DNA from: Todiramphus chloris collaris
Lineage: Eukaryota > Chordata > Aves > Coraciiformes > Alcedinidae
Direction: 5' to 3'
NCBI GenBank assembly: GCA_025345505.1
Contig: JANVCC010000021.1
Span: 3,535,111 to 3,599,110, forward strand
DNA length: 64,000 nt
The number at the start of each line of letters is the position of its first letter. The first letter of the stretch is position 1. The notes beneath the pieces were generated by a model. That model saw only the letters and a list, made by a program, of their open reading frames with translations, was not told the origin of the DNA and made no database searches. A program made the position numbers and the translations under genes. Positions 1 through 11,450 of this stretch are shown here, piece after piece.

Positions 1-439
1 CTAGCCAAATTTTTATTTACCCTTTATTTGGCATGGGAGCAGATGGCTTGAACAAAATGTGGAAGGGACCTCAAGGTTCCTGGTCCCTCTCCTCCCCAGA
101 GCTGGTTTTGCCACTGTTCCAGGCGTACCAGACCAAGGAAGAAACCTGCCCGTGCTTCCAGACACGGGCAAAACCTTTACAAGAGTATTCATTTCTTGTG
201 GGTTTCCCAATAAGATAAAATACCAAGGACAAGTCAAACAGCAAAGCATGAACTATTTTATTTCTCCCCTCTTTCTATTACTAAAAGAGCATGAGAAGCA
301 CTCGAGGGCAGTTTGCGGAGTGCATCTACCATCCAGTATGACAAGTAGGTTAATTGGAATGAAGGAAAATGTGACCCTTGACTACAACTGCCCCTTAAGG
401 GTATTGAGTTTAATGTTGTTGTTATTGTGTTCTGCAGCA
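1..439. other. Unique non-coding sequence
   Basis: I see no repeat family, RNA gene or recognisable protein here. Several short overlapping open frames exist in both directions, but none resembles a known protein and none looks exon-like. Confidence 0.5.
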
Positions 440-720
440 TTGCGAGGCAAAACACAGTGACAGGCTCTCCTCAGCGCAGGAGTTGTTCTTAACAAACGGA
501 GCTGCACCGAGTGACTCGGATTAAATTTGACTAAATCTCGCCCCGAGAAATCTTTCCCTAGAAAATCCTGTAGCACTCACAAATATTTTTGGAGTGACAA
601 TGCTGGGTGTCCAGCTCAGCTCAGCGGAAAGCTATAAGGGAGCAATACGATATACATCTCGCGGGCAGGAGAAGGTGCAGATCACCTGCCATTTCTGTCG
701 CCGGCTGCGCGCGCCGAGGA
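440..720. promoter_or_regulatory. Small CpG cluster, possible regulatory element
   Basis: CpG dinucleotides are dense here compared with flanking DNA, including a run of six within about 15 bases near 705-718. Most vertebrate bulk DNA is CpG-depleted, so a cluster like this often marks a hypomethylated regulatory element or an alternative promoter. A TATAAGG string lies at 633-639 inside it, but no transcript can be inferred from sequence alone. A 72-codon open frame (594-812) crosses the block and runs into the T tract. I do not recognise its product and take it to be chance. Confidence 0.25.
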
Positions 721-785
721 ATCAACTCAGAGACTTTGTGGGAATGTTGAGTTGGGGGGAAAATAGTTTTCTATTTATCATTTTC

Positions 786-810
<25 letters not shown>
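786..810. repeat. Poly-T tract (T25)
   Basis: An uninterrupted run of 25 T follows the CpG cluster. It could be the A tail of a minus-strand retroposed sequence, but I see no retroposon body beside it, so I call it a simple homopolymer. Confidence 0.9.
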
Positions 811-819
<9 letters not shown>

Positions 820-3800
820 GAAGGCGTTGCAAGAAAACGTGTGCAAATTAATGTTAAAGAATGGTGATTTTTAGTCTACTTCACTTGTTCTGCTCTGTTG
901 GATGCGAGACAGTCTCTATGGAAATTCAGGCATTAAGAGTTGGGGCCACACAGATTCAAATTTGAGTTGACCTCGTTACAGTTCAGTGTTAAAAGCTGTT
1001 ACTAAAATGTCTAGAGCTTATCCTCTCAAACTGACCCTTCGGTTTCTATGGGACTGCTCCATGGAATCAGGGTTTGAAGAAGAAAATGAGTTGTATTCAC
1101 AGCACTGGGATGCCTAACTGGGAAGCATGTGGAGATGCCCGCAAGCACAGGGAAGGTTTCACTCCCTGGCTGATATCCCTGCGGGCTGATGCCTCCTTCC
1201 CCTGACTCTTGTCCCCAGGCAGCATTAACCAGAGGAGGACTGCACTGGCAGGAGGGTATGGTGGGTACTGGGATCCCACTCCTGTTGCCCCAGTGAGACA
1301 GAGCGAGACTCGCATTGAAGACCACCAAGAACCAGGTCTCAGCTCTGGCAGGAACTCCAGCCTGGAAATGCCTTCCTGAGGCACAGTGTCTGGGCTAGGG
1401 CACAGCCATGGACACAAAGGCCATGTGCAAGGTCACAATACTCCCAGAAAAAGCCCAAACTGTGAGAAACAGTAAAAAAAAGTGGTGTTAGCAAAGAGAA
1501 GGGAGAAAAATGTGGTCTGAGGAGATCCTGAAATCATCTGGGATGCATATACCATCTAGATCTGGAAGTGCTAGCGGGATTTTTTTCTAGGCAGTCTATT
1601 TTTAGTGGGGGGGATGTGAACAGTAGTAGGATATAAAAATAAAGAAATAAGATCTCAGGAGTAACCTGCGGGCAAAGCTGAAAAATATGTTTGTAAATAA
1701 AAATCAATCTACTTTTTTTTTTTTCCTATATTGTACCTGCCATTGTAATCCTTAACTGAAACTGGAAAAAAAAAAGGTCGCTCACCTCTGCATGGGAAGT
1801 ACCAGGCAAAAATGCAGACAGGAATTCTTTTTCAAATAAGCAGACCCATGAAAACCTGAGAGCTGGACTTTAAAAGGGAAACGTTGTCTTTGTTCTCTCT
1901 TCTTGTCATAACACAGGATTGACTCAGACCACAACGTTTTATACATCCATTTGTATATTAGCTCTATTATTTCTCCTTATATGGAATCTGTTCCATAAGT
2001 TCAGTCATACATGTGTCACTGGCCTCACTGGAAGCACCCTGCCTTGGACTATCTGAACAATAAACTAGAAACCCTTAAGTGCTCCTTAGACCCCACTCGT
2101 GTTCTCTGGCAGCAGAGGAAGGTTTCAAAAGTCTTCAAAAGATGAATTATTAAATGAGATGGAAATATTTTTCCAGCTGTGGTAGAAGTTGACCTGTGAC
2201 CTGGAGAATAGTAATTTGAATATTTTGAATTATCTGAACAATATTTACATCCTTTTGGGGTTTCTTTATAAACCATTCTGCTGAAGGGGCCAATTGCAAG
2301 GGAATATTAGACAAAGGAACAAGGAGGAACAAGGGTACTTGGGCACTCACTGCCTCTTGGAATCTTACCAGAGATGTCTGCCTTACATCAGCGTAGGCCT
2401 TAGGGAAGCAGACCAGAGGTGGTTATTTTTGCCACATCCATACAGGACAGTGAGTTTAAAAGCACAGTCTGATAAGCTGTTCCTGTTGCTGGTGTAGGTT
2501 ACCTGTTCCTCCCTGCTGTAGCTCTTTGTTACTCCTTTACTGTCCTGGCTCATGCTTGAGGTGCATCACATGTCACTCTCCATGTGAGTGATCTGCTGAA
2601 TGATCCCTTTTGCCTTTAACTAAAACAAAACCAGGAAAAAAAACCCCAAACAAACCCTTTATAGTAGGAGAGGGCTTTTAAACCAAGGGGCTAATGACAT
2701 CAGAGGAACAATTAAACCAGAACTAATTTGGCAGCAGTATCAGATGGTGACTAGAGTAAAATAATGACTGAACTGGGATCGCCAGTGCTCCACTCAGTTT
2801 GTCTGCCTGGGATCCTACATATCGTGCATATTACTAGTGAACTAGTTCTTGAACCAGTTTCTGATTATGCCTTAGCATTGATTTGCAAATACATCTTTGG
2901 GAGCTTTCCTACCTCACTGTTCCAAGAAGCAATTTTTTTTTCGGTTTGATATTCTCAGCCTACAGAGTGACTAGAAAAAAAAAAATGGGGGCAAAATAAA
3001 TAGACTTTCTGCTGGTACATGAAGAAAGCAGAAAGAAAAGAAACATTATTGTTCTTAGATAGACCTGAAAGTAATAGCATTGTACAGATAAAGAAATATT
3101 TGGAAATACATTAGCACTGTGATATTCCAGCTGGGACATGGAAATAACTTGTCTTGTTGGTGCTCATTTTCAGACAACAGAAATGAAATCATGTCTCCAG
3201 CATGGAAAGGTCAGCCAACAAGATTATGCTAAATTCATCAAACCATGCTCCCTACTGAGTAGCTATCACTGGTGTGCGCTGAAGTAACATAGGGGCTGAT
3301 GGTGTTTTCACCCAAACAGCACAATGCAGCCAGAATAGAAGCTGAAAAAAAAAAAATGCATTGATCTTTTCATTTCCTGTGTACTGAGAAGTAGGATTCC
3401 CTAGATGAAGCTTAGCACATATCTTTCTTTCCTCCCCCATCTTTTATCTGGCAAAAAAACCACTTAATGGCTTTAGAAAGAAACCACTGTTCCAGCCAGC
3501 ATCACCTGGCAGTAACAAGATGCAAGAAAGTTCTCCAAGATTTCAGTTCAGTATTTTTATGGAGCAATAAAATAGAAGTCCAACCCAACTCTTCTCCTTA
3601 AACCAAGAAGAAAAAAAAAAATCATTCGGTAGAAAATTGTGCAAGGAGATCCTCACACGTTTTGAAACTGGTTCAAAGCAACAACCATAATTGTCACAGC
3701 ATCCACAGATTAGATGGCATTTACAACAGTTTTTAATTAAATTTGCTTAATTTAGATATTTATCAGCCAGAATCCACTGGCACACTTTCTTCTAGCTTTT

Positions 3801-6389
3801 TTTAAAGGTTAAATGAGCAATATGTGTAATGAGGTCTTTAAGGGAATACAAATTGTGTCAGCCTGGAATTATCCTGCAAGCCAGTACTGTGCCGGAGGAT
3901 TTGTAGAGCGCTGGCAGAGGGGAAGGTGCCTCCTGCTCACTCTGCTGACACCAGAGAGCAGTGTCCGACCTTCACACTGTCTGCTCCTACCCAGGTCGGA
4001 GCCTGTGGTGTGATCACAGCTCAGAGTTATTTGGCTCCAGGATAATAATACATTTGCAGCTCCGGCCTCTCATGAATGCCACTCGTGCTGCTGCTTCCAG
4101 GAGTCTTGAAGAGGCTGAGGAAGATGTTCTTAGTGACACTTCAGGAGGCACCGAGGTGGGACAGGACCTTCTGAAGTGGGGCAGAGTGGCAGTAATGAAC
4201 GAGTAGTGCAAGCTCAGATAGCCGAGGAGATCTTCTGCATCTCTGGAATAGCCGAAAACGCTTTGCTGAGGTTGAGTTCAGAGCGAGCAAAGTAACATGC
4301 TGAACACCAATCCCCTTCTTCCTTTACATCACGAGCGTGCTCCACGTACCCACCTACCGTGCCACTCAGAGGGGCACCAATGCAGTTTTTAAAACGTATA
4401 TGGTGTCACTGTCACAAGCAGCACGGAGTGTAAAAGAATTGCACTGCTCTGAAAAGGGCAATTACAGCGAAACTACATATGAGAGTTGCAGATGGACGCA
4501 ATATGTAGTTGAGTGACTAACAAGGAAACACAGTAGATGGCCTCCTAACAGCACATGGACCATATGGTATAGCAAAACTCGGGGAAGCATTCTCCTCAAT
4601 GTGGCAGTTTTATAAACGCCGAGGTAAAAAAACCACAGAAGCTCTCTTGAAAATCCCACCGAGTATCTCGTCTCAGGCTGACAGATTTGTTCAGAGCTAG
4701 CCTTATGGGTTCAGATATCACAGCACTGAGTGTGATGAGAATAAGAAAGGACAGAACAGAAGACTCTGGTGGAAGTCCACACAAGATGATAGAACTCTGT
4801 TAAGCTCAGCATCACTGAATTCACTAAATCCAGCATCAGCATTGACGAGATGTCGGTCGAGTTATTTTCACATTAGTTTTAACTTGTTCACACAGTTTGG
4901 TGATAGTAAGCTGCACTTAGTAACACATAATACTTACATATCCTATGTGCTAGAAAGAATCAGCCCTGATCCTTTCCATACTGCAGGAATGGCCTTCACC
5001 ACTGATAACTCAAATGTCTTTAATAGTACTGGTTCCTGAAAACAAATACTCAGTGCTGTCAGATGCTTGGAAAGACAAAATTGACTGTGGGGGAATGAGT
5101 GGCAAAGAATGACTGGGGAAAAGTGGCCCAGTGGTGAGCTTCCTTTTGCATTGCCCATCCACAGGTAAAATATCATTAGTAGTATTAGTATCAGTATTAT
5201 TTCACAGAGATTCTCAGACCTGGTAGCTGATTTGGGTCCTCCAGCACAAAACATCTAAAGAGATGCTGGGTTCCCAGTCTGATTTAGATTCCTCTACTTA
5301 GGCATGCAAGCTAATTACTTTTGGTCCTGACCATATGTCTGCCACAGTCTTTAAGTGTTGCTGTCTGACGGCGCAGTTCTCAGGTTGGTCTGGTAGCTTC
5401 CTGTCAAAAGCTGTGGCTAAAAGATAAAAACCATACCCCTGCGATGGGTTCAGCAACAGTACCAGCCACTTACTCTTTGCTCAGCTTGTCACTTGTCTTT
5501 GGCAGTGTCAAAACCACTGCTCTGAAGTCTGAGGTCCTGAGCTCATTGTGCTTGTCTTATTTGATCCTGATTATCTTAAACAATCTGACAAGACACTGGG
5601 AAATGGAAACATGACATTTATTATTCTGCAGAATGAAGGATTTTTTTTGTTCTAGCATATTTTTGGCAAAATGCAGTAAGAGAGTCACATTTAAGGATAT
5701 AGCAGACAGCTCTTAAGCAATATGCTAACTTATTTCTTTCTGTCCAAACCGTAAGCTATATGACAGCTGCCTTGCTAATGAGAAAAATGCAGTAATCATT
5801 ACTTATATGTAGTGGTTGGCACAGTTGTTTGAATTTCTGGTGAGCATAACTCTCTGATCTGTTTTTCTTGTGGTAGTTTACATACAGTTTCTAAAGTTTG
5901 CATTGTTAGTCATACCTATATTTAGAACTTTCATTAGTGATGACTCAAGACAAGTAGAAAAAAATAAAATAAAGAGAAAAGATATGACTGTTAAGCTCAG
6001 CAGTAGAGAGAAAAAAATGGTATCCTGAATTTCACTTTGTGGCACTGTGCGTCTTGAATTCAAATTGGGATTAATTTAAGCAGTCAAAAATGTTTTTAAA
6101 ATAATTGACAGCACAGAGAAACTAATTTATGGGCTGATTTTTATACACTGATTTTTGCTTTAATTGCTGTAAGTGCTTTCTTTCCCTGATTAAAAAGAAG
6201 CTAGGGTAGCTTAAGGCAAATGTATTCAGTTGTTTACTTTAAGGAAAGAATTCTGATTTCATTTCCCAGGTAGAAGGAGCACATGGGATGTTGGTTCCAC
6301 TTTTCATCAGAGAAGGGACAGCCAGACAGGACAGGTTTTGCTGAATTGTTGGGGATTTTTTTTAATGCCATATAGTATGCCTATAGAAA
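811..6389. other. Unique non-coding sequence left of the gap
   Basis: About 5.6 kb without a recognised gene or repeat. It holds short T and A tracts (for example T at 1713-1724 and A near 1767-1777) and scattered short open frames with no family resemblance. A slightly GC-richer patch lies at about 3890-4200. Nothing here supports a coding call. Confidence 0.5.
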
Positions 6390-6489
6390 NNNNNNNNNNN
6401 NNNNNNNNNNNNNNNNNNNNNNNNNNNNNNNNNNNNNNNNNNNNNNNNNNNNNNNNNNNNNNNNNNNNNNNNNNNNNNNNNNNNNNNNN
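6390..6489. other. Assembly gap of 100 N
   Basis: Exactly 100 unknown bases, the usual placeholder for a gap of unknown size. A T-rich stretch lies on both sides (6355-6364 and 6490-6496), so a T-rich or other simple repeat may have stopped the assembly. Open frames that run through it are artefacts. Confidence 0.98.
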
Positions 6490-6924
6490 ATTTTTCTTCT
6501 CCATTCTCCTGAATGTTCCTGACATTGGCCTTTTCCCGTTGGCATCGGAAGCCCAGGAAGCTTCCTGCCAACTGGCACCTTTGCCAGATCTCCTGTCAAG
6601 AGCTGTGACCCTCCACAAATAAACAAAACACGAGTGGCTTCAGAAAAGGTTGCAAAGAACTCTCGTGCAGCCTCATACTCTTTACCTAGCCACCTAGAGC
6701 TCTCATATTCTGTGGTGTTTCATACTTATAATCAATCAATTATATGGAGTGGGGATTTTTACAGCAACAAACCAACTTTGAAGAGAATAAAAAATTAGTA
6801 GGAAAAGAAGGGAACAGGTAAGGAGAGGAAAGATGCTATGAAAAATCCCGTGTTTTCTTCATCTGTATTTTAAAGGCACCATGGGTAAATTGTAGTTAGT
6901 ATGTGGATTATGGAAGACATTGGC

Positions 6925-7205
6925 CTAATTCTGCCATCGTCTTAATTCCAGGACTGCCCTTTGACTTAGTCTGTGAAGGTGAAAATGCAAACTTTCCACC
7001 AATTTCCTAAAAAAGGAATTTCCCCAATTTCTGCATTAGTTTGAGAGAGGCATGATGCCCAGAATAAATTCCGTCAGTTGGGTGCCACAAGGTCACTCCT
7101 AGACATATTTCACAAGAAAAGATTAATTTACAGTTGGTGTAAATTAGTGCAGCTTCAGTGAAGTCAATTGAATTACTCTTGCTCAGTTCAGGCCTTGTAG
7201 TCAGA
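6925..7205. repeat. Decayed ancient foldback-type repeat (tentative)
   Basis: The left part carries a GGCCTAATTCTGCC-like string near 6929. The right part carries GTGTAAATT followed by a GAAGTCAATTGA-like string near 7138-7172, with a small inverted repeat AATTTAC/GTAAATT at 7125-7131 and 7139-7145. The same word pattern occurs in the clearer palindromic element at 27077-27167. I infer a decayed copy of an old amniote foldback element. The match is by eye and weak. Confidence 0.3.
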
Positions 7206-7709
7206 TTGCCTCTGGAATATGAAGTATATCTTGTCTACTATCAGTGGAGAAGCTAATTTAATCTTTCGAGGTGATAAAGAAGAGAGGCCAAGCCTTCTGT
7301 TCAAAAGGTAAGAAAAATGAATATGCATTTTAGAGGAAGACTGAGGACCGTTTAAGTGAATCCTTCAGAAAATGTCATGTCAGTGATAGAAGGGAAAAAA
7401 AAAATGCATCTGCTCAGAGAGTTAATACCCCAGGAGAAGGTAAGAGGGGCTGGAGGCGTTGGCCAGCTCTAGGGCAGCAATATCTGGCACTGGCTGCACT
7501 CTCAGAGAAGGGATGCAACAGAGGCCATTGACTTCCAATAGTGGGAAGGGGAAGCTCAGCTGGTCACTGACATGATCACTACTGTGCTGGTGCACAACAG
7601 TGCAAGACTCAGTTGCCTTTTTTTTGACCCAGGAAAATATTTTTAGAAGGGTCTACTCTTAGCCTCATCAGTTCACTCAGCTAGTTCAGTTTTCAACCAC
7701 TCTTCTCAC
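7206..7709. other. Non-coding sequence
   Basis: I see no gene or repeat family here, only short A and T runs (for example near 7395-7403 and 7618-7624) just before the CR1 tail. Confidence 0.45.
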
Positions 7710-7781
7710 AGAAGGGGGGTTTGGACTTGAAGATCTCCAGGGGAGCCTTCCAACCTCTACCATGCTATGATTCTATGATTA
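7710..7781 (+). mobile_element. CR1 LINE, 3' tail only
   Basis: The segment reads like the last 70 bases of a CR1 copy: a TTGGACTTGAAGATCTCCAG-like stretch, then TTCCAACCTCTACCAT, ending in the repeated ATTCTATG-type motif. Only the extreme 3' end survives. CR1 copies are commonly 5'-truncated because reverse transcription starts at the 3' end and stops early. Confidence 0.85.
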
Positions 7782-9570
7782 TCCATCTACCCATCCAAAA
7801 ATTCATCATTATAAGGGGGAACCAAAAAGCTGTATAAGTATGTGTACCACACACGTGGATGGTACATAGCTGGGAAATCCCAGTGTGGGATATTCTAGTA
7901 GAAAAAAATTATTGTTCTGGGGCACATGAATATACTTCCCAGAATATTTTCCTGAGCAGCTCAGTTTTCCTGAGCATAAAGCTTTAGTGGAAGTTACTGT
8001 CAAAGTCCTCTTTGGGAAGGCTGTGAGGCACTAACATAAGCTGAAAATATTTTCCTTTGCATTAAAAATAACAATGTTGTCTGAAGATTATTAATTACTT
8101 CTGATTTTTTGGGTTTTTTTTAAAATGTTTATTTTCCTAAGACAGATGAGTGGAAAATGAAATAGCCCCTCATCATAACTTAGTATGAAACTCCAGGAAA
8201 ACAAGCAATAGCATTTGCCTGTATTTTGAAGAGGTTTTAAGACTACCACAGTATGCTGCCTTTGCCAGCAAAGGGTACATAAAATAAAAAAGCAAAGAGA
8301 AGAAGATGCTAGAAATGATTTCCCAACATCTAACCCATCTGCAGAAAACACAGAGAGGGCCAAGGTGGTGCTCTGTGGTTGTTTTTTTATGAAGAAAAGT
8401 CTTGCTGTTCTGAATTAGATGCAAATGCCTGTGTTTTGATATGATACATTGCCATTTAACAAAGGAAGTTTTATGAAATCTGCTCCCAAAGAAATAATTC
8501 TGAATGAGAATTTGATGCAGATATCAAAGCTGCTCCAGAATGCTTACGGTCAGAAGTATTTATTTCTTGTGAAGCCACTGTAGGGTGTTGCCAGTGTTGA
8601 TGAATTTCAGATTTTGATTTTGAGATCCAAGGAGTGACTAATAAAATACATAACAGCTGTCCGTGTAAGCATGCAGCCTACCATTGCCATTCATTTGTTT
8701 CTTCAAGGGGGAACTATCTTCCCAGTATCAAAAAATCTCTTTAAAATAGAGTTATGCAGAAAAAAAACCACCAAAACAATGAAACAACAAAAAAAACCCC
8801 AACAAAACAAACCCCACTTTTATGCTGTTGTTCTGGAGTTTCTGCCATCGCAATGACAACCAGCTCAAATCTGCTCTGTTTACTGGCAGAAGAACAAGGT
8901 TTCGAACTGCCAGGCTGGACAGGGAGGAAGCTGGTGGCAGTGGGAGATTGCCTGGGTCATGCCTGGGGTCAGCAGCACATGTGACAGCTGTAAAATGTAC
9001 TTTTGCCCTAGCATAAAGCAAAAAGATAACGTTCTTAGTTCAGCTTTTTAGCACCTTTTCTGACTCCTGTCCTTGAATTTCTGCTTTCTTTTTTTTTTTT
9101 TTTAATTATTTTGCTGTTTCCATGGAACATAGGATTCAACAACTAGAAAGATGTTGCTATCGAAATGCCAGCCCCTTTTTTCTTCAAAGCCACTGGGTCA
9201 GGATCTTTTGCTCAGCTAGCGAGGGCTGGATATGTTTTTTCACAGACTTTATGAAGGAGATCCTTCGTTAAAAAAACGATGAAATTTCAATCTGTCTTGG
9301 CTACAGAATTGAAGCATGGGTTGCCTTGGCATGACTGCTGCACCTCAGGTGTTTCCCCATGGCCCTGGTGTGCAGCTCCCACTTGCAGCACTGCACTGGG
9401 TGCCCAGCAGGGTGGCAGGGAGGGGTGACAGCAGCCAAGACCACCACCCAGAGATACACAGTGGGCATGCTGGCTTGCAGGGTACCAGGTGCCTCAGCAG
9501 AGAGGTGCTCCCCAAGTTGTGCCTTTGCTCCATGAACCACACTGTGACATGACTCTGTGTAGAAATGTGA
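7782..9570. other. Non-coding sequence between two CR1 copies
   Basis: No gene or repeat family is recognised apart from simple A/C-rich DNA at 8760-8817 and a T tract at 9089-9103. Open frames here are short and lack family features. Confidence 0.45.
8760..8817. repeat. A/C-rich low-complexity tract
   Basis: About 58 bases are almost entirely A and C, with AAAACA- and AACCCC-like words. It is simple sequence. Overlapping short open frames (lysine/threonine/asparagine-rich) are by-products of it. Confidence 0.85.
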
Positions 9571-10212
9571 ATCACAGAATGGTAGGGGCTGGAAGGGACC
9601 TCGGAAGATCATCAAGTCCAACCCCCCCTGCCAGAGCAGGATCACCTAGAGCAGCCCACACAGGAACATGTCCAGATGGGATTTGAATTCATCCAGAGAA
9701 GGAGACTCCACAACCCCTCTGGGCAGCCTGCTCCAGTTCTGTCACCATCACCATGAAAAAGTTTCTCTCTTATGTTTCCATGGAACCTCCTCTGTTCCAG
9801 CTTGCACCCATTGCCCCTTGTCCCGTCATAGGATGTCACTGATCAGAGCCTGGCTCCATCCTCCTGACACTCACCTTTTACATATTCATAAACATTAATG
9901 AGGTCACCCTCCAGTCTCCTTTTCTCCAAGATAAAGCTCCCCAGCTCCCTCAACCTTTCCTCATAAGGGAGATGTTCCACTCCCTTCATCATCTTTGTGG
10001 CTCTGCACTGGACTTTCTCAAGCAGTTCCCTGTCCTTCTTGAGCTGAGGGGCCCAGAACTGGACACAATATTCCAGATGTGGCCTCCCCAGGGCAGAGTA
10101 GAGGGGGAGGAGAACCTCTCTCGACCTTCCAAGACACCTCAGGATGCCATTGGCCTTCTTGGCCACCCGAGCACATTGCTGGCTCACGGTCATCCCGCTG
10201 TCCACCCTGATG
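9571..10212 (-). mobile_element. CR1 LINE, 5'-truncated, minus strand
   Basis: Read on the minus strand, this is the last roughly 640 bases of a CR1 copy: the C-terminal part of ORF2 followed by the short 3' untranslated end, whose tail repeat appears on the plus strand as ATCACAGAAT at 9571. CR1 ORF2 encodes an endonuclease and reverse transcriptase used for retrotransposition, and only its end is present. The short word ATGTGA occurs just outside the left end (9565-9570) and at the right end (10210-10215), a possible short target-site duplication. The copy is one of the better preserved in the window but cannot be active. Confidence 0.95.
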
Positions 10213-10232
10213 TGAGTCCCCTGTCCTGCCAA
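9843..10232 (-). pseudogene. CR1 ORF2 C-terminal remnant (129 codons open)
   Basis: The minus-strand frame contains the family words [11 protein letters not shown] and [11 protein letters not shown], which belong to the C-terminal region of CR1 ORF2 downstream of the catalytic reverse-transcriptase core. The catalytic motifs themselves are missing because of 5' truncation. The frame is open for 129 codons and then shifts: the expected continuation is seen in another frame at 9642-9839, which keeps a [13 protein letters not shown] stretch. The first residues come from flanking DNA. It is a dead fragment. Confidence 0.85.
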
Positions 10233-10889
10233 GAGTGTGATTTAGTAGAGCAACGCTGGAGGGAAGTGCGAGGGTTAGGGTCTGTGGCCACGAAGTCGTG
10301 CACAAAGTTCATCCTCCTTTTCCCAGCCGGATTCTAGCACATCCCCTCAGCTGAGAACTTTTGGGGTGGGAGACCCAGAAACAGTGCCTCTGGGCAGCGC
10401 TGCGGGAGCTCTACGGCTGCTTTCCATTAATCACGTCGGATAGAAGTTGGCAAGCAGGGGGATGAGAAACTGGGACTTACACGTTAGCCAGCTCTGACAT
10501 GCAGCTACCCTGTGTTGCAATTAGCCTTTCTCTTTCAAACCCTTCCAGGCTCTGCTGGGGCAGAAATCAAGCCACTGTGCTGCAGCACGCAGCTGCTGGG
10601 GTGGTTTTGGCGTGGATCGTGTCCTGGAGATGAGGTTTGTGGGGAAACTCCCTTAAAAATCCTGTGTTTTTTAACAGGACAGAGCTGAGATTTCAAACCA
10701 GGAGAGAAAGGTTCTGCTGTCGTTGCTCACGCACTGCTTGGTGCAGTTTGGATGGTGTTCTGCACTTGTGCTCTGAGGCAGGGTGCCCGTCTTGCGAGCA
10801 CGTACTCTTTGCTCAGTGCCTGGTACAGCCGAATCAAACTGCAATCACGTCTTCCTACTGCATCTCCACAGGTTGTTAGCCCCAGATCT
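10213..10889. other. Non-coding sequence
   Basis: Moderately GC-rich unique sequence to the right of the CR1. I recognise no gene, RNA or repeat. Confidence 0.45.
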
Positions 10890-11450
10890 TGATTTCTAAT
10901 GCAACGAAGCATTGCTAATTAGGATGATTTTTCTTCTCTTTAGCTTAAGAAAAACAGGCTCCAGCCACAAATGGAAACGAAAGAAACCCGATTTGAGGGC
11001 GGACCAGGGAATCCCCAAATTGGATTTTAGTTTCTTCAGTAGGAAGGAAAATAAAACACACCAAAAAGATAATACAAAGCCCAGACAATTAAAAATTGCA
11101 AATGAAATTGTTCCGCAGGGTGTTCGTCTCTCATGGAGTTGAACCCCCTTTAGTAAACTGAGAGGATAATATCTCCCATTCTTCCAAACTTCTATCAACT
11201 TGGTATGTGTCACTGCAGATCCAGGAATGGGCTAATTAAAATTGTTATGTTGCTAATGACAGTGCATCTTCTTTCACTGAAGAGTTCAAACTAAAGCCTT
11301 CCTCTTGATCTGCTGTGAGATTTTTTAATCTCTAAATTAGAAGAAAAGCATATGCCCTTTTAATGCCTATAAGAATTTGAGCTCGTTAATGCAAAAAAAA
11401 AAAGTAAAAAAAAAAAAAAGTAGGATTTCTATTATAGCTGTTCTTTAATT
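10890..11450. other. AT-rich block with clustered TAAT/ATTA cores
   Basis: The block is free of recognisable repeats and carries many TAAT/ATTA words, for example CTAATTAGG near 10915, CTAATTAAAATT near 11231, TGCTAATGAC near 11250, AAATTAG near 11334 and CGTTAATGC near 11383. Such cores are the minimal target of many homeodomain proteins and are common in vertebrate conserved non-coding elements. AT-richness alone also creates them, so this is only a candidate. A simple A tract closes it at 11392-11419. Confidence 0.25.
11392..11419. repeat. A-rich simple tract
   Basis: Two A runs of 12 and 14 are separated by GT. This is simple sequence with no retroposon body recognised on either side. 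Confidence 0.9.

Noticed and set aside
6307..6626. Several open frames crossing the N gap
   Set aside because: They are open only because N cannot give a stop codon.
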